A stretch of DNA of 64,000 nucleotides from JAXGXJ01 sp963829545. Lineage in GTDB: Bacteria; Actinomycetota; Thermoleophilia; RBG-16-64-13. The notes beneath the pieces are model-generated. The model did not search any database. It had not been told where the DNA came from and was given only the letters and a program-made list of their open reading frames with translations. Below are positions 8,487-22,577 of the stretch, piece after piece (within the stretch, counting starts at the first letter, position 1; the number at the start of each line of letters is the position of its first letter). The position numbers and the translations under genes are program-made. The stretch lies in contig CAWHIX010000010.1 in assembly GCA_963829545.1 (NCBI GenBank), forward strand, positions 62,001 through 126,000. Reading direction: 5' to 3'.

Positions 8487-9935
8487 CTAGCCTTCGCACC
8501 GGACGTCCAGGTAGGTCAACACCGAGCGAGCCGTCCCCATGCCGTCGGCTATGGCGCGCACGACGAGTGACGGACCGCTCTGCATGTCGCCGGCTACGAA
8601 CACGCCTTCGGCGCTCGTCATGTGTCGGCCGTCGCGCGCGATGAAGCCGCGCGGATCCTTCTCCAGCGAGAGGTGCTCCACGAGGTCCGTCGGACCGGGA
8701 GCGACAAAACCCATGGCCAGCAGCACCAGGTCGGCCTCGATCTCGAAGTCGGAGCCCGATACCCGGCGAGGGCAGGTCTGCCCGCGAGACTCGTCGAAGG
8801 CCCACTCGACCCGGGTGCACTGGACGCGTCCGATCGAGCCGCCTTCGCCGGCGAAGGCGGTGGTGTCGACGCCCCAGTAGCGCAGAGTATCTCCTTCCTT
8901 GTGGCTGCTCGAGTCGCGCCGCATGAGCGGCCACTGGGGCCAGGGCGTGGACTCGGCGCGAGTGACGGGCGGCTCGGGGAGGATCTCGAGCTGGACCACC
9001 CGTCGCGCACCCTGCCGCCACGAGGTGCCGATGCAGTCGGAGCCGGTGTCGCCGCCGCCGATCACTACCACGCTCTTACCCTCCGCCGTGATGGCCTGCG
9101 AGCCGTCGAGCGGCTCGCCGCCGACCAAACGGTTCTGCTGGGTGAGAAAGTCCATGGCGAAATGGATGCCCGCCAATTCCCGTCCGGGCACCTCGAGGTC
9201 GCGCGGGACGCCCGCCCCGGTAGCCAGGACGATGGCGTCGAAGCGATCGCGCAGGAAGCGGTAGGAGACGTCGCGGCCCACGTCGACCCCGCACTCAAAG
9301 GCCACGCCTTCCTCCATCATCAAGGCGAGGCGCCGGTCGAGCACCCACTTCTCGAGCTTGAAATCCGGGATGCCGTAGCGGAGCAGGCCACCGGGCCGCG
9401 AGCCCTTCTCGTACACTGTGACCCCGAGGCCCGCCCGATTGAGCACGTGGGCGGCGGCCAGCCCGGCCGGCCCCGAGCCGATGACGGCCACGCGTTCTTC
9501 GCGACGAGGACTCGTCGGCTCAACCCCTACATAGCCACGCTGAAAGGCCTGCTCTATGACCGTCAACTCGATCTTGCATATGTTCACCGCAGGCGCCATG
9601 AGTCCCAGAACGCAGGCGCCCTCGCACGGAGCGGGGCATATCCTTCCCGTGAACTCCGGAAAGCAGTTGGTCTGCAGGAGGATGTCGAGCGCCTCCTTCC
9701 AGCGTCCTGCGTAGGCGAGCGTGTTGAACTCCGGGATGACATTGCCCAGCGGGCATCCGGTGGCGGAAGCGTGGCAGAAGGGGGTGCCACAGTCCATGCA
9801 ACGAGAAGCCTGCACCCGGATCTCATCCTCTGTAAGGGGGATATCGACCCACTTGAAGTCCTTCACCCGCTCCGTCGCCGGGCGATAGGCCACGTCCTGC
9901 CGTTCTTCCTCCAGGAATGCTCGCTCTCTAGACAT
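8487..9935 (-). CDS. gltD: Glutamate synthase small (NADPH-oxidising) subunit
   Basis: 482 residues. The N-terminal domain carries the Cys motifs for two [4Fe-4S] clusters (CMDCGTPFC and, later, CPAPCEGAC). It is followed by two dinucleotide-binding modules: an FAD site at VAVIGSGPAGLAAA and an NADPH site at VVVIGGGDTGSDC. A C-terminal FAD contact, GVFVAGD, is also present. The enzyme passes electrons from NADPH to the large subunit for reductive transfer of the glutamine amide to 2-oxoglutarate. It begins three bases after the gltB stop, so the two are co-transcribed on the minus strand. No frameshift is seen here, unlike in gltB. Confidence 0.96.
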   Translation of the reverse strand: MSRERAFLEEERQDVAYRPATERVKDFKWVDIPLTEDEIRVQASRCMDCGTPFCHASATGCPLGNVIPEFNTLAYAGRWKEALDILLQTNCFPEFTGRICPAPCEGACVLGLMAPAVNICKIELTVIEQAFQRGYVGVEPTSPRREERVAVIGSGPAGLAAAHVLNRAGLGVTVYEKGSRPGGLLRYGIPDFKLEKWVLDRRLALMMEEGVAFECGVDVGRDVSYRFLRDRFDAIVLATGAGVPRDLEVPGRELAGIHFAMDFLTQQNRLVGGEPLDGSQAITAEGKSVVVIGGGDTGSDCIGTSWRQGARRVVQLEILPEPPVTRAESTPWPQWPLMRRDSSSHKEGDTLRYWGVDTTAFAGEGGSIGRVQCTRVEWAFDESRGQTCPRRVSGSDFEIEADLVLLAMGFVAPGPTDLVEHLSLEKDPRGFIARDGRHMTSAEGVFVAGDMQSGPSLVVRAIADGMGTARSVLTYLDVRCEG

Positions 9936-9938
9936 GGG

Positions 9939-14526
<4,588 letters not shown>

Positions 14527-14789
14527 GCGTCTCCCCGGCCTCGACGGCGCCGTCCCTAGCGGTGGAGTTGGGTTCGAGAAGTGGCATCCCGAAGCCGAGA
14601 TACTGCCGTCACGGCAACGGCTGCCCCACGATCGGGCGCTGCGTCGACGGTGCCGGATCGCAACGGAGAGTAGCAGAAGCCGTGGCGTCTGGGCCTATCC
14701 GCAGAACCCACATTCAGGCGCGCGGATTATACCAAAGGACAAGCGAGCCCTCGCGGCCGGGCCACGGTCCGCGCCGGCCCGGCGTCGCC

Positions 14790-15788
14790 TCAGTCCCTCT
14801 CGAAAGGCACTCCCAGACCCGCCGGCGGCACCACGCGTATGGCGCGCAGGAAGCGGGCCACGACACGCCGGGACTCGTCCGGCAGGGAGGCCAGGACCCG
14901 CTCTACCCATTCGGCATTGCCGATGTTGACCAGAAGCAGCGTGAGGATCATCAGCGGGAAAGGCGCCACCTGCAGTACCTGGGAAGGGATGCCCTGCAGG
15001 CTGGGCTGGAGCACGACGCTCAACCACTGCAGGAGGCCGAACAGGTACGCACCCAGAGCCGCACGCACCGGGTTCCAGGCCCCGAAGATCACGATGGCAA
15101 GGACGATCCACCCCAGCCCGTCAAGGCCGGATATGGTGCCTTTCCAACCCGCCTTGACACCGAGCGAGAACATGGGTCCGGCAAGCCCCACCAGCGCTCC
15201 TCCCAGGACCGTGTAGGCGTAGCGGACGAGGTTCACGCGGGCGCCGCGCGCGAAGGCCGCGGCCGGCCGCTCCCCGACCGCCCTCAGGGTCAGACCCGGC
15301 CGGGTGCGGAAGATCCACCACCACGACACGCCGATGAGGACGAAACTCAGGTAGGTCATGACGTCGTGGCTGAAGAAGAGCTGCCCGAGGATGGGTATGT
15401 CCTCCAGGACGGGGATGGGCGATCTGGGTAGGATCGGCCCCTTTTCACCCATATAGGGGTTGCCCAGGAAGTAGGCGAGGTCGCGGCAGAAGAGGGCCAG
15501 GACGAAACCCACCGCCACCTGGGACTGCCGAAGCGTGATGCTGCCGAAGGCGACAACCAGCGCCACAGCGGCTCCGATCAAGCACCCGGTCAGGAAGCCG
15601 AGGAGCAGGCTTCCCGTGGTCACGGCCACAGCGAAGCTGCCCATGGCCGAGAGGAGGATGGAGCCGTTGATGGAAAGGTTGATGATCCCCCCGCGCTCGG
15701 TGAGCGTCTCTCCTATCGTCGCGACGACGATGGGCGCGGCCGTAGCCAGCACCCCGCTCAGACCTATGAGAATGGCTTCGGCGTCCAT
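14790..15788 (-). CDS. ABC transporter permease, nucleoside/BMP type (second permease)
   Basis: 332-residue membrane protein of the BPD_transp_2 family, with many hydrophobic helices and the family stretch GERGGIINLSINGSI-like (TLTERGGIINLSING) near residues 28-42. A second typical element is RAVGERPAAAFARG in the cytoplasmic loop. It starts at the stop codon of the first permease, so the two are translationally coupled and should form a heterodimeric channel. With the two-domain ATPase and the BMP lipoprotein they resemble the Bacillus NupNOPQ/YufNOPQ guanosine importer. Nucleosides are the best guess for the substrate, but BMP-family relatives also carry other solutes. Confidence 0.87.
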   Translation of the reverse strand: MDAEAILIGLSGVLATAAPIVVATIGETLTERGGIINLSINGSILLSAMGSFAVAVTTGSLLLGFLTGCLIGAAVALVVAFGSITLRQSQVAVGFVLALFCRDLAYFLGNPYMGEKGPILPRSPIPVLEDIPILGQLFFSHDVMTYLSFVLIGVSWWWIFRTRPGLTLRAVGERPAAAFARGARVNLVRYAYTVLGGALVGLAGPMFSLGVKAGWKGTISGLDGLGWIVLAIVIFGAWNPVRAALGAYLFGLLQWLSVVLQPSLQGIPSQVLQVAPFPLMILTLLLVNIGNAEWVERVLASLPDESRRVVARFLRAIRVVPPAGLGVPFERD

Positions 15789-16975
15789 CAGCCTTCAGCT
15801 CCCTGAGTCGCTGCCGGCAGCCCCGCCGACCCGGGCGGCACCGTCTGGCCGGAGCCTGGGGGAACGTCGGATTCTGCGGCCCGGAGGCGCGCTCGACGCA
15901 TATAGCGCTGACGAGCTCCCTCGACCAGGATGACCAGGAGCACCAGAGCTCCCTGCAGCACTCCCGAGAGGGTGGAATCCAGCTTGAGGACGATAGGCAG
16001 CTGGATGCTGCCGATGTTGATAGCGGCGAAGAACAGGGCCACCGGGGCGACCCAGATAGCCCGATACCCGATGAGCATGCCGATCATCAGCCCCAGAAAG
16101 CCGTACCCGCTGGAGATGGAGGGGATAAGGCGGTGATAGACGGCTGTCACCTGGACGGCCCCGGCTAGGCCGGCCAGCCCGCCGCAGAACAAAAAGGCCA
16201 GCAGCCCGTACTGCCAGGTAGGTACTCCCAGAAGGAATGCGGCCCGGCTGTTCTTGCCCACAGCCTTCAGGCGCAGGCCGAAATAGGTGCGTTCCAGAGC
16301 TACGTACACCAGGATCACCGCCAGGATGCCGAGGCCCAACGACCAAAGGCTCAAGCGACTTCCGCCCACCGTTGGCAGGGCGAGCTGCTCGGGGAAGGGC
16401 TCGGTTCCGCTCATGGAGCCGATACCCGGGCGCTTCCACGGCCCGAAGATCAACCAGAGGGTGAGGGCGGTGGCCACGTAGTTGAGACCCAATCCGCCGA
16501 AGATCTCGTTCACCCCTCCGAAGGTCTTGAGGATCCCGGCCAGGGAGGCCCACAGGGCCCCTCCGACGATGCCGGAGATCATGGCCAGCACTATGATCAG
16601 GGCGGGGGAGAGGTTGGTGCCTTGGAGTAGGCGCAGCACCCAAGTGGTCAGCACCGCGCCAAGCACTATCTGTCCCTCCACGCCGATGTTCCAGAGCCCG
16701 GCCGCGAAGGTGATCAGGACGCCGGCCGTCGCCAAGAGCAGCGGTACCCAAGCGACAAGTACGTCCGACAGGTTGCCGAGCGAACCGAAGGCGCCCAGGA
16801 AGATCTGTTTGTAGGCCTCCAGGGGAGGGGCGCCTGCGACGAGGAGGATGATGCTGGTCACGAGGAAGGCCAGCAAGAGAGCTCCAAGCTGGATCCCGAC
16901 GTTGATCCACTTCTGCCGGGAGGCCCGGGCGGACTTTGCTCCGGGGCCCTTGACCGCTGTGACCGGGTCAGACAC
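15788..16975 (-). CDS. ABC transporter permease, nucleoside/BMP type (first permease)
   Basis: 395 residues with about nine to ten predicted membrane helices. It has the BPD_transp_2 features AGLWNIGVEGQIVLGAV (about 90-107) and LRLKAVGKNSRAAFLLGV in the coupling loop that contacts the ATPase. The N-terminal 25 residues are basic and cytoplasmic; the C terminus has a hydrophilic Pro/Gly-rich tail. It overlaps the ATPase stop by eight bases and its own stop overlaps the start of the second permease. This places it in the middle of a four-gene operon. It is an inner-membrane component of a probable nucleoside importer. Confidence 0.87.
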   Translation of the reverse strand: MSDPVTAVKGPGAKSARASRQKWINVGIQLGALLLAFLVTSIILLVAGAPPLEAYKQIFLGAFGSLGNLSDVLVAWVPLLLATAGVLITFAAGLWNIGVEGQIVLGAVLTTWVLRLLQGTNLSPALIIVLAMISGIVGGALWASLAGILKTFGGVNEIFGGLGLNYVATALTLWLIFGPWKRPGIGSMSGTEPFPEQLALPTVGGSRLSLWSLGLGILAVILVYVALERTYFGLRLKAVGKNSRAAFLLGVPTWQYGLLAFLFCGGLAGLAGAVQVTAVYHRLIPSISSGYGFLGLMIGMLIGYRAIWVAPVALFFAAINIGSIQLPIVLKLDSTLSGVLQGALVLLVILVEGARQRYMRRARLRAAESDVPPGSGQTVPPGSAGLPAATQGAEG

Positions 16976-18431
16976 CGGTGCCTCCTATGAGCTGTCCCAA
17001 CTGGTCGACGGTCGCCGAGGCGGCGTCGAGGGGCGCCGAAACCTTGCCGGCGAAGAAGACGAGGATGCGATCGCTGTAGCGGAGCAGTTCGTCCAGGTCG
17101 CTGGAGGTGAAGATGATGGCTCCGCCGTCGTTGCAGCGCTCCTTGAGCTTGCTCCAGAGGTAGATGACCGACTCGATGTCGAGTCCGCGCGTGGGATGCT
17201 CCAGGAGCATCACGCGCGCCTCGGGCTTGACCAGGGCCAGCAGGGCCCGCTGCTGGTTGCCCCCCGATAACGACTCCACCGGACTGCTCGCGGTGCCGCG
17301 GATGTTGAACTGCGAGATACGCTCCTCGGCGATCCGGCGCCCTTTCTGCCGGTCGATGAAGAGGCCTGGTTTTCGCTGCGTCAGGAGGAAGTGCTCGGAC
17401 AGACTGAGGCCGGAGATAAGGCCCTCCTCGAGGCGGGCGGCCGGCACGTAGGCCACACCCCGCTTCTTGAAGTGGCGGTAGGGCCTGCCGGTGAGGTCCT
17501 CATCGTGCAGGCGCACCCGGCCGCGAGAGGTCGGCGCCAGTCCCGCGCAGGTCTTGAGGAGGAGACTCTGACCGCTGCCCTCCATGCCCGCGAGACCGAC
17601 GGTCTCGCCCTCGCGCACCTGCAGGTCGAGCCCGTCCAAGCGGATGCGTCCCTGCTCCGCCGAGATGGACGACAGCTCCAGGAGAGGGTCGCCGGGGACG
17701 CACGCTACCCGGGGAGCGGGGGTCACCTCCCGATCGAACATCATGGAGACCAGGCCGCCCATGCTGAAGGGGGGTACCGCCTCCCCCACCAGGCGTCCCT
17801 GCCGGAGAACGACCACCCTGGTGCACAGGTCCTGCACCTCCTCCAACTTGTGTGACACGAAGATGACGGTCTTGCCCTCGGCCGCCAGCCGGTGCAGCGC
17901 GTCGAAGAGCTGGGCCCGTTGCGCCGCGCTGATGCCGGTGGTGGGCTCGTCGAGGATCAGGACCTTGGCCCCCAGCCACAGCAGTCGCATCAGTTCCAGT
18001 TGCTGGCGCTCGCCCACAGTCAGCGACCCTACCTCAGCCTTGAGGTCGACGGTCAGCCCGAAGGTGCGGGCCTGCTCGGCGATGGCGGCCGCGGCCTCGG
18101 CGCGGCGGGGCAGCAGGCCTCCAGGCGCGCCGATGAGCAGGTCGTCCACCACTCGCATGGGCGGGAAATCCAGCGGGTCCTGATGCAGCATACCCACACC
18201 GTGCCTGATGGCGTCGGCAGGCGACTTCATGGTCACCGACCGCCCGTCGAGGACGATCTGGCCCCGGTCGGCCGGTTGGAAGCCGGACAGGATCTTCATG
18301 AGCGTGCTCTTGCCGGCCCCGTTCTCGCCCAGGACGCCTTGGACGGTACCGGCGGGCACGCTGAAGCTGATGCCGTCGTTGGCGCGCACCGGCCCAAAAT
18401 GCTTATGGATGTCGACCAGCTTTACTTCCAC
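16968..18431 (-). CDS. ABC transporter ATPase with two fused nucleotide-binding domains (nucleoside type)
   Basis: 487 residues with two ABC domains in one chain. Domain 1 has Walker A GENGAGKSTL, a divergent signature LTVGERQQLEL, and Walker B VLILDEPTTGIS. Domain 2 has a degenerate Walker A (GMEGSGQSLL, lacking the Lys-Ser/Thr pair), a canonical signature LSGGNQQRALL, and Walker B VMLLEHPTRGLD. Asymmetric active sites like this are normal for the RbsA/YufO group. It energises the two permeases that follow. A perfect hairpin separates it from the upstream binding-protein gene and may set a lower expression level for it. Confidence 0.92.
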   Translation of the reverse strand: MEVKLVDIHKHFGPVRANDGISFSVPAGTVQGVLGENGAGKSTLMKILSGFQPADRGQIVLDGRSVTMKSPADAIRHGVGMLHQDPLDFPPMRVVDDLLIGAPGGLLPRRAEAAAAIAEQARTFGLTVDLKAEVGSLTVGERQQLELMRLLWLGAKVLILDEPTTGISAAQRAQLFDALHRLAAEGKTVIFVSHKLEEVQDLCTRVVVLRQGRLVGEAVPPFSMGGLVSMMFDREVTPAPRVACVPGDPLLELSSISAEQGRIRLDGLDLQVREGETVGLAGMEGSGQSLLLKTCAGLAPTSRGRVRLHDEDLTGRPYRHFKKRGVAYVPAARLEEGLISGLSLSEHFLLTQRKPGLFIDRQKGRRIAEERISQFNIRGTASSPVESLSGGNQQRALLALVKPEARVMLLEHPTRGLDIESVIYLWSKLKERCNDGGAIIFTSSDLDELLRYSDRILVFFAGKVSAPLDAASATVDQLGQLIGGTGV

Positions 18432-18482
18432 ATACTCACGCTACCCGGAGACCGTCTTGTTCGTGCTGTGCAGAAAGAACGA

Positions 18483-18514
18483 GGGAAGGGAGAACTCCGG
18501 CGTTCTCCCTTCCC
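18483..18514 (-). terminator. Intra-operon hairpin between binding protein and ATPase genes
   Basis: Perfect 13-base stem (GGGAAGGGAGAAC and complement) with a six-base loop, 27 bases past the binding-protein stop on the minus strand and 52 bases before the ATPase start. This position is typical of partial terminators or 3' stabilisers that give more binding protein than membrane components. Confidence 0.55.
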
Positions 18515-18540
18515 TTCTCACATGCCTCTGAAGTCGGGAC

Positions 18541-19878
18541 CTACTCGGATACGCTCTGTCCTTCCATGCCCTCGAGCAGCTGGGGCAGGTACCAGACCTG
18601 CTGATCGGTACCCGTCTCGCCTTCAGCCAGGAAGGCAGTTCCGTCTTGGAGGTTCAGTGGACCCTGCCAGAGGTTCAGACCTCCGGCGAGAGCGGCTATG
18701 AATTCATCCACTTTGATGGCCGCATCCGCCGCCAGACCCTCACCCTTCTGGAAACCGACGATGGACGAATCCGGGTCGTTGATGTCGGCCCAATCGGGCG
18801 CGATCCACTCCCAGGAGCTGGTCCACTGGCCTTCGCGGGCTGCGGTCACTGCCTTCAGGTAGTCCGGCCCCCAGTTGAAATAGGGGACCCCGAGGGCCAC
18901 GGCGGGAGCCTCCTCGAGCGAACCGACGAAGTCATAAGGGATGGCCCAGGCGTCCTTGCCGGCTTCGGACATCTTGCCGGCTTCCACCAATGCCTCGGTG
19001 GTGTCGATACCGGAGATGACCACGTCAAATCCCTGGTTGAAGAAGTTATCGGCCACCTGCGTGGGGTCGGAGGTGACGCCGGGGATGTTGAACCAGAAGC
19101 CGATCCAGTTGACGCTGAACTGCAGTTCAGCCGGGTCCTTGCCCAGGTATTCGGTCCAGGCATAGCGGGCGCCCAGGTAGACGGAAGCAGCCAGGCGGCG
19201 GGTCTCGTCGTTGATCAGGGGTCCGAGATAGCCGATCTTGCCGGACTTGGTGGTGAGGGCGGCCGCGGCCCCCGCGATCATCTTGCCGTACTCCATCTTG
19301 CCCATGATGTTGCTCAGATTGGGCAGGTTCTGGAAGTCCTTGCCCTCCTTCCAGGCGCCGTCACCCGAGGTGTGCATCACGGGGATGTCGGGGTGGGCCT
19401 TGGCGAACGCGTAAGCGCCGTCCTTCATGTCGTCGGAGGTGAAGATGATCATCTTCGCGCCCTGGGCGACCAGGTCTTCGGCCAACTGCTCGGGCGTGGT
19501 GCCCGGACGGTCTGCGCTGTTCACCTTGTCGACATAGATCATCTTGGCCCCGGGGAGCTTCTCTTCCACGTAGGTGCCGCCTTCGAAATTGGCCTGGCTA
19601 TAGCCGTGGTCGTTGTAGGGACCGACGAAGAGCATCCCGATGACGAACTCCTCGTCGGCGGGGGCCGCGGCCGTGGTGGTGGTCTCGGCCGCCTCGGACG
19701 TCGAGGTAGTCGCGGCGGTTGTCGTGGTGCTTTCTGCGGCGGCAGCGGTGGTGGTCGTGGTCTCTTCTTCGTCCCCGCCGCAGGCGGCGAGTACAAAGCC
19801 GAGGGTAAGGAGAAGGACCACCATCATGCCCGCGACGAGCAAGCGGGAAGGCCTGGTTTTCAGCATAGGGACGCGCAC
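18541..19878 (-). CDS. BMP-family substrate-binding lipoprotein
   Basis: 445 residues. A signal peptide ends in the lipobox LAACGG (Cys33 from the GTG start), followed by a 40-residue linker dominated by Thr, Ala and Glu, a style common in actinobacterial lipoproteins. The mature domain (about 75-440) belongs to the Bmp/Med (PF02608-type) group, with FVGPYNDHGYSQANFEGG and GYLGPLINDETRR visible. It should be anchored outside the membrane and deliver substrate to the ATPase/permease complex encoded downstream. Start is GTG 19878 or ATG 19866; neither has a strong ribosome site. Substrate is not determined by sequence; nucleosides are typical of close relatives. Confidence 0.88.
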   Translation of the reverse strand: MRVPMLKTRPSRLLVAGMMVVLLLTLGFVLAACGGDEEETTTTTAAAAESTTTTAATTSTSEAAETTTTAAAPADEEFVIGMLFVGPYNDHGYSQANFEGGTYVEEKLPGAKMIYVDKVNSADRPGTTPEQLAEDLVAQGAKMIIFTSDDMKDGAYAFAKAHPDIPVMHTSGDGAWKEGKDFQNLPNLSNIMGKMEYGKMIAGAAAALTTKSGKIGYLGPLINDETRRLAASVYLGARYAWTEYLGKDPAELQFSVNWIGFWFNIPGVTSDPTQVADNFFNQGFDVVISGIDTTEALVEAGKMSEAGKDAWAIPYDFVGSLEEAPAVALGVPYFNWGPDYLKAVTAAREGQWTSSWEWIAPDWADINDPDSSIVGFQKGEGLAADAAIKVDEFIAALAGGLNLWQGPLNLQDGTAFLAEGETGTDQQVWYLPQLLEGMEGQSVSE

Positions 19879-19999
19879 CTCACAGTCTGGTTCTGGGACG
19901 GACTTCCTGTCGTGATCCCGCCGGTGTGCGACGGGGAAGATCTCTGCTCTGATGGTCGTTCAGACCTCCTTTCGCAGCCTGAGTGGTCCCGGGCGGCGA

Positions 20000-21613
20000 T
20001 CACAGATTGACTATCTTCATCTCGTGGATATCGCTGGTCTCCAGGCACTTGTCGATAGCGGCCCTGGGCACGTCGTCGTCGAGGCCGAGCATCATGATGG
20101 ACTCTTCCTCGCCGTCCACGACGTGGGTGGAGGTGACCATCCTGGAGATGTTCACCTGGAACTCTCCCATGATGGTCGCCACCCGGCCGATGACTCCGGG
20201 TACGTTGCGGTGGGGCACGTACGCCCAGGTCCCCTCGGGGATGAAGGTGAGGGAGTAGCCCCCCAACTCCACGATACGCGGGTGCTTGTGCTCGAGAACG
20301 GTGCCTGCGATCTCGAAGACCTCCCCGCTCCCCTCCGTGACCCGCATGCGCATGAGGTTGCGGTAGTCTCCGCTGTCCAGGGTGATGCTCTCGCTGACCT
20401 GGATCCCCACCTGCTCGGCCAGATACAGGGCGTTGACGAAGTTGACCGCGCCCGAGGCCATGCGGCCCTCCAGGATCCCCTTGAGTGCGACCAGGGATAG
20501 TATCCTGGCGTCCTCGGGCTGGTCGATCTCTCTGCCCGCGAACACGATCTCGACCCGGGCGACCTTTCGCCCGCGTATCTCACGATAGAGGACGCCCATC
20601 TGCTCGGCTACCTTGATGAAGGCGCGGAGCTTGGCAAAGACCTCCTCCGAGACAGTGGGGATATTCACTGCGTTCTTGACTATCTCTCCCCGCAGGCCGC
20701 TGATGACCTCCTCCACCACCTCCTGGCCCACCCGGGCGGTGGCCTCGTAAGTGGATGCGCCCAGGTGCGGCGTGCCGACCACGTTCTCGAACTCGTACAG
20801 AGGATGGCTGTCCTGAGGCTCGTGCACCCAGGTGTCTACCCCCAGCGAGCCGATGTGCCCCGATTTGAGCCCCTCGTACAGGGCTTGCTCGTTATAGAGT
20901 CCGCCTCGCGCGCAGTTGACGAGGCGTACCCCGGGCTTCATGAGGGCGATCTGTGGGGCGTCGATGATGTTGAGGGTCTCTTTGCTGCGCGGCGTGTGAA
21001 TGGTGATGAAGTCGGCTTCCCGCAGCAACTCTTCGAGCGTCTCCTTCTTCTCCACCTTGAGGTTCTCGAAGCGGCTGTCGGAGATGTAGGGGTCGTAGCC
21101 GATGACCCGCATGGAGAAGCCGCGGGCGCGCTGGGACACCAGTCCCCCGATGCGGCCCAGCCCGATGATACCCAGGGTCTTGCCGTACAGTTCCCGTCCC
21201 TCGAACTGCTTGCGTCCCCACTTGCCGCTCTTGATGAAGCGGTCGGCCCAGGGGATGTTACGGCTGCTGGCCAGGAGCAGGGCCATAGTGTGCTCCGCGG
21301 CCGAGACTATGTTGCTCTCGGGCGTATTGCAGACAATGACGCCCTTCTGGGTGGCGTAGGGCACGTCGATGTTGTCGAGGCCGGAACCGGCGCGTCCGAC
21401 GATGCGTAGCTTTGCCGCTGCGTCCAAGAACTCCTTGTTCACCAAGGTCTCGCTGCGGACGACGATACCGTCGTAGTCGGGGATGACGGCACACATCTCC
21501 TCGTGACTCAGGCCGTACTTGACGTCGACGGTGCAGGCCTCCGACAGTCTGGCGATGGCTCTTTCGTCCATGAGTTCGGCCACGAGGACCTTCGCGTCTG
21601 TGGGCTGTTCCAA
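20000..21613 (-). CDS. serA: D-3-phosphoglycerate dehydrogenase
   Basis: 537-residue long-form PGDH, the first step of serine synthesis (3-phosphoglycerate to phosphohydroxypyruvate with NAD). The NAD site is GIIGLGRIGG (about 149-158). Catalytic Arg/Glu/His are visible in NCARGG, and in the HEPQ and GTPHLGAST segments. The C-terminal 210 residues comprise the intervening (ASB) domain and an ACT domain (VPGVIGRVATIMGE), which usually confers serine feedback. Length matches the actinobacterial/Bacillus long type. It lies 121 bases upstream of the BMP operon on the same strand. Other serine genes are not nearby. Confidence 0.95.
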   Translation of the reverse strand: MEQPTDAKVLVAELMDERAIARLSEACTVDVKYGLSHEEMCAVIPDYDGIVVRSETLVNKEFLDAAAKLRIVGRAGSGLDNIDVPYATQKGVIVCNTPESNIVSAAEHTMALLLASSRNIPWADRFIKSGKWGRKQFEGRELYGKTLGIIGLGRIGGLVSQRARGFSMRVIGYDPYISDSRFENLKVEKKETLEELLREADFITIHTPRSKETLNIIDAPQIALMKPGVRLVNCARGGLYNEQALYEGLKSGHIGSLGVDTWVHEPQDSHPLYEFENVVGTPHLGASTYEATARVGQEVVEEVISGLRGEIVKNAVNIPTVSEEVFAKLRAFIKVAEQMGVLYREIRGRKVARVEIVFAGREIDQPEDARILSLVALKGILEGRMASGAVNFVNALYLAEQVGIQVSESITLDSGDYRNLMRMRVTEGSGEVFEIAGTVLEHKHPRIVELGGYSLTFIPEGTWAYVPHRNVPGVIGRVATIMGEFQVNISRMVTSTHVVDGEEESIMMLGLDDDVPRAAIDKCLETSDIHEMKIVNL

Positions 21614-21745
21614 ACCTGCCTCCTGGGCACGCGTGAGCGGCGCCGGTCACCTCTCCGGGTCACCTAGGCTAACACACCGATGTAGGGGGGTTCTATAGAA
21701 AAGAGGAGGGCGGGGAGACGGAAGGTGAAGAGGGGAGAACGAAGA

Positions 21746-21774
21746 GCGGGCGGCGGTCTTCGACCGCCGCCCGC
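21746..21774 (-). terminator. Terminator after the thioredoxin-reductase-like gene
   Basis: Perfect 13-base GC stem (GCGGGCGGCGGTC) with a three-base TTC loop, 33 bases past the stop of the minus-strand gene at 21807. It separates the redox pair from serA. Confidence 0.7.
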
Positions 21775-21806
21775 ATGGTCTCTCGTGCGTGGAGCGTCGC
21801 GACCGG

Positions 21807-22139
21807 TCAGTAGGGCATGAGCTCACGGGGGCGCCGTTCCGGCACCGCCAGATGCTCGATACGATCCTCGTTCCAGTCCTCGGTGACGTAGAGGGCGCAA
21901 TAGCAGGCGCCATACTCCTCGACGTCAGGCGCGCGGTAGTCGCAGGGACAGGTGATGTCCCGGTCGGCCATCCGATCGCCCGAAGCGAGGCGGCAGGGGC
22001 AGCACATGTAGCCGTAGCGTTCCTTGTTGGTGAGCAGGCCCTCGAGCAACTCCATCACCATGGCGCGGTCCTTGCTGAAGAAGTAGCCTTTGGGCTCGTT
22101 GACCTTCTTCAGGCGCTCGTACAGTTCATCTGCGTTCAT
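21807..22139 (-). CDS. Ferredoxin-thioredoxin reductase catalytic (beta) subunit family protein
   Basis: 110 residues with the characteristic Cys pattern of FTR catalytic subunits: CPC at 47-49 (preceded by an extra Cys46), CPC at 64-66 and CYC at 79-81. In the family these bind a [4Fe-4S] cluster next to a redox-active disulfide and reduce thioredoxin-like proteins with electrons from ferredoxin. No FTR alpha subunit is nearby, as is usual outside cyanobacteria. The start codon overlaps the stop of a glutaredoxin-like gene (ATGA), so the two are translated together. The glutaredoxin-like protein is the likely redox partner. Such pairs are common in anaerobes and microaerobes. Confidence 0.85.
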   Translation of the reverse strand: MNADELYERLKKVNEPKGYFFSKDRAMVMELLEGLLTNKERYGYMCCPCRLASGDRMADRDITCPCDYRAPDVEEYGACYCALYVTEDWNEDRIEHLAVPERRPRELMPY

Positions 22140-22390
22140 TCGCCCAGCGCTTCAGAGATAGCCGCTTCCTGGTAGCCCACTATGACCTTGTCACCGATCT
22201 TGATGGTGGGGAAGGAGGTGGAGGGGTTGATCTTGCGCACCTCGTCCAGCACCTTGTTGAGTTCGTCCTTGGGCAGGAGATCGACGTCTACGAAGTCGTA
22301 CTTGACTCCCTTTTCGTCCAGCAGTCGCTTGGCGTTCCTGCAATGACCGCAGGTGCTGAGTGCGTATATGAAGACTTCTGGTTGATCCAT
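22136..22390 (-). CDS. Glutaredoxin-like protein
   Basis: 84-residue thioredoxin-fold protein with the active site CGHC (Cys14/Cys17), the cis-proline segment TSFPTI and a following GDKVIVGY. The ATG at 22390 is chosen because a GAAAGG site precedes it and the fold begins within a few residues. An in-frame extension further upstream (to 22897) overlaps the divergent L,D-transpeptidase gene and shows no similarity. It is the first gene of a two-gene unit with the FTR-like protein and is probably the thiol/disulfide carrier reduced by it. Confidence 0.88.
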   Translation of the reverse strand: MDQPEVFIYALSTCGHCRNAKRLLDEKGVKYDFVDVDLLPKDELNKVLDEVRKINPSTSFPTIKIGDKVIVGYQEAAISEALGE

Positions 22391-22577
22391 AGTTTCGCCT
22401 TTCTCATGGGGCCGCCGTAGCTTTCCGATAGACAATTGTAGTACAGCTACCCCGCAGGCCGGAGGAATATGCCGCGGGGCAACGAAGTTGGACCTGACCG
22501 TCGACCGACCATAGACCCCTGACTGTGGAGAAGACTGTGGAGCGGATCCTCTGTAGCAGCATTTGTATCGGGCGAGG

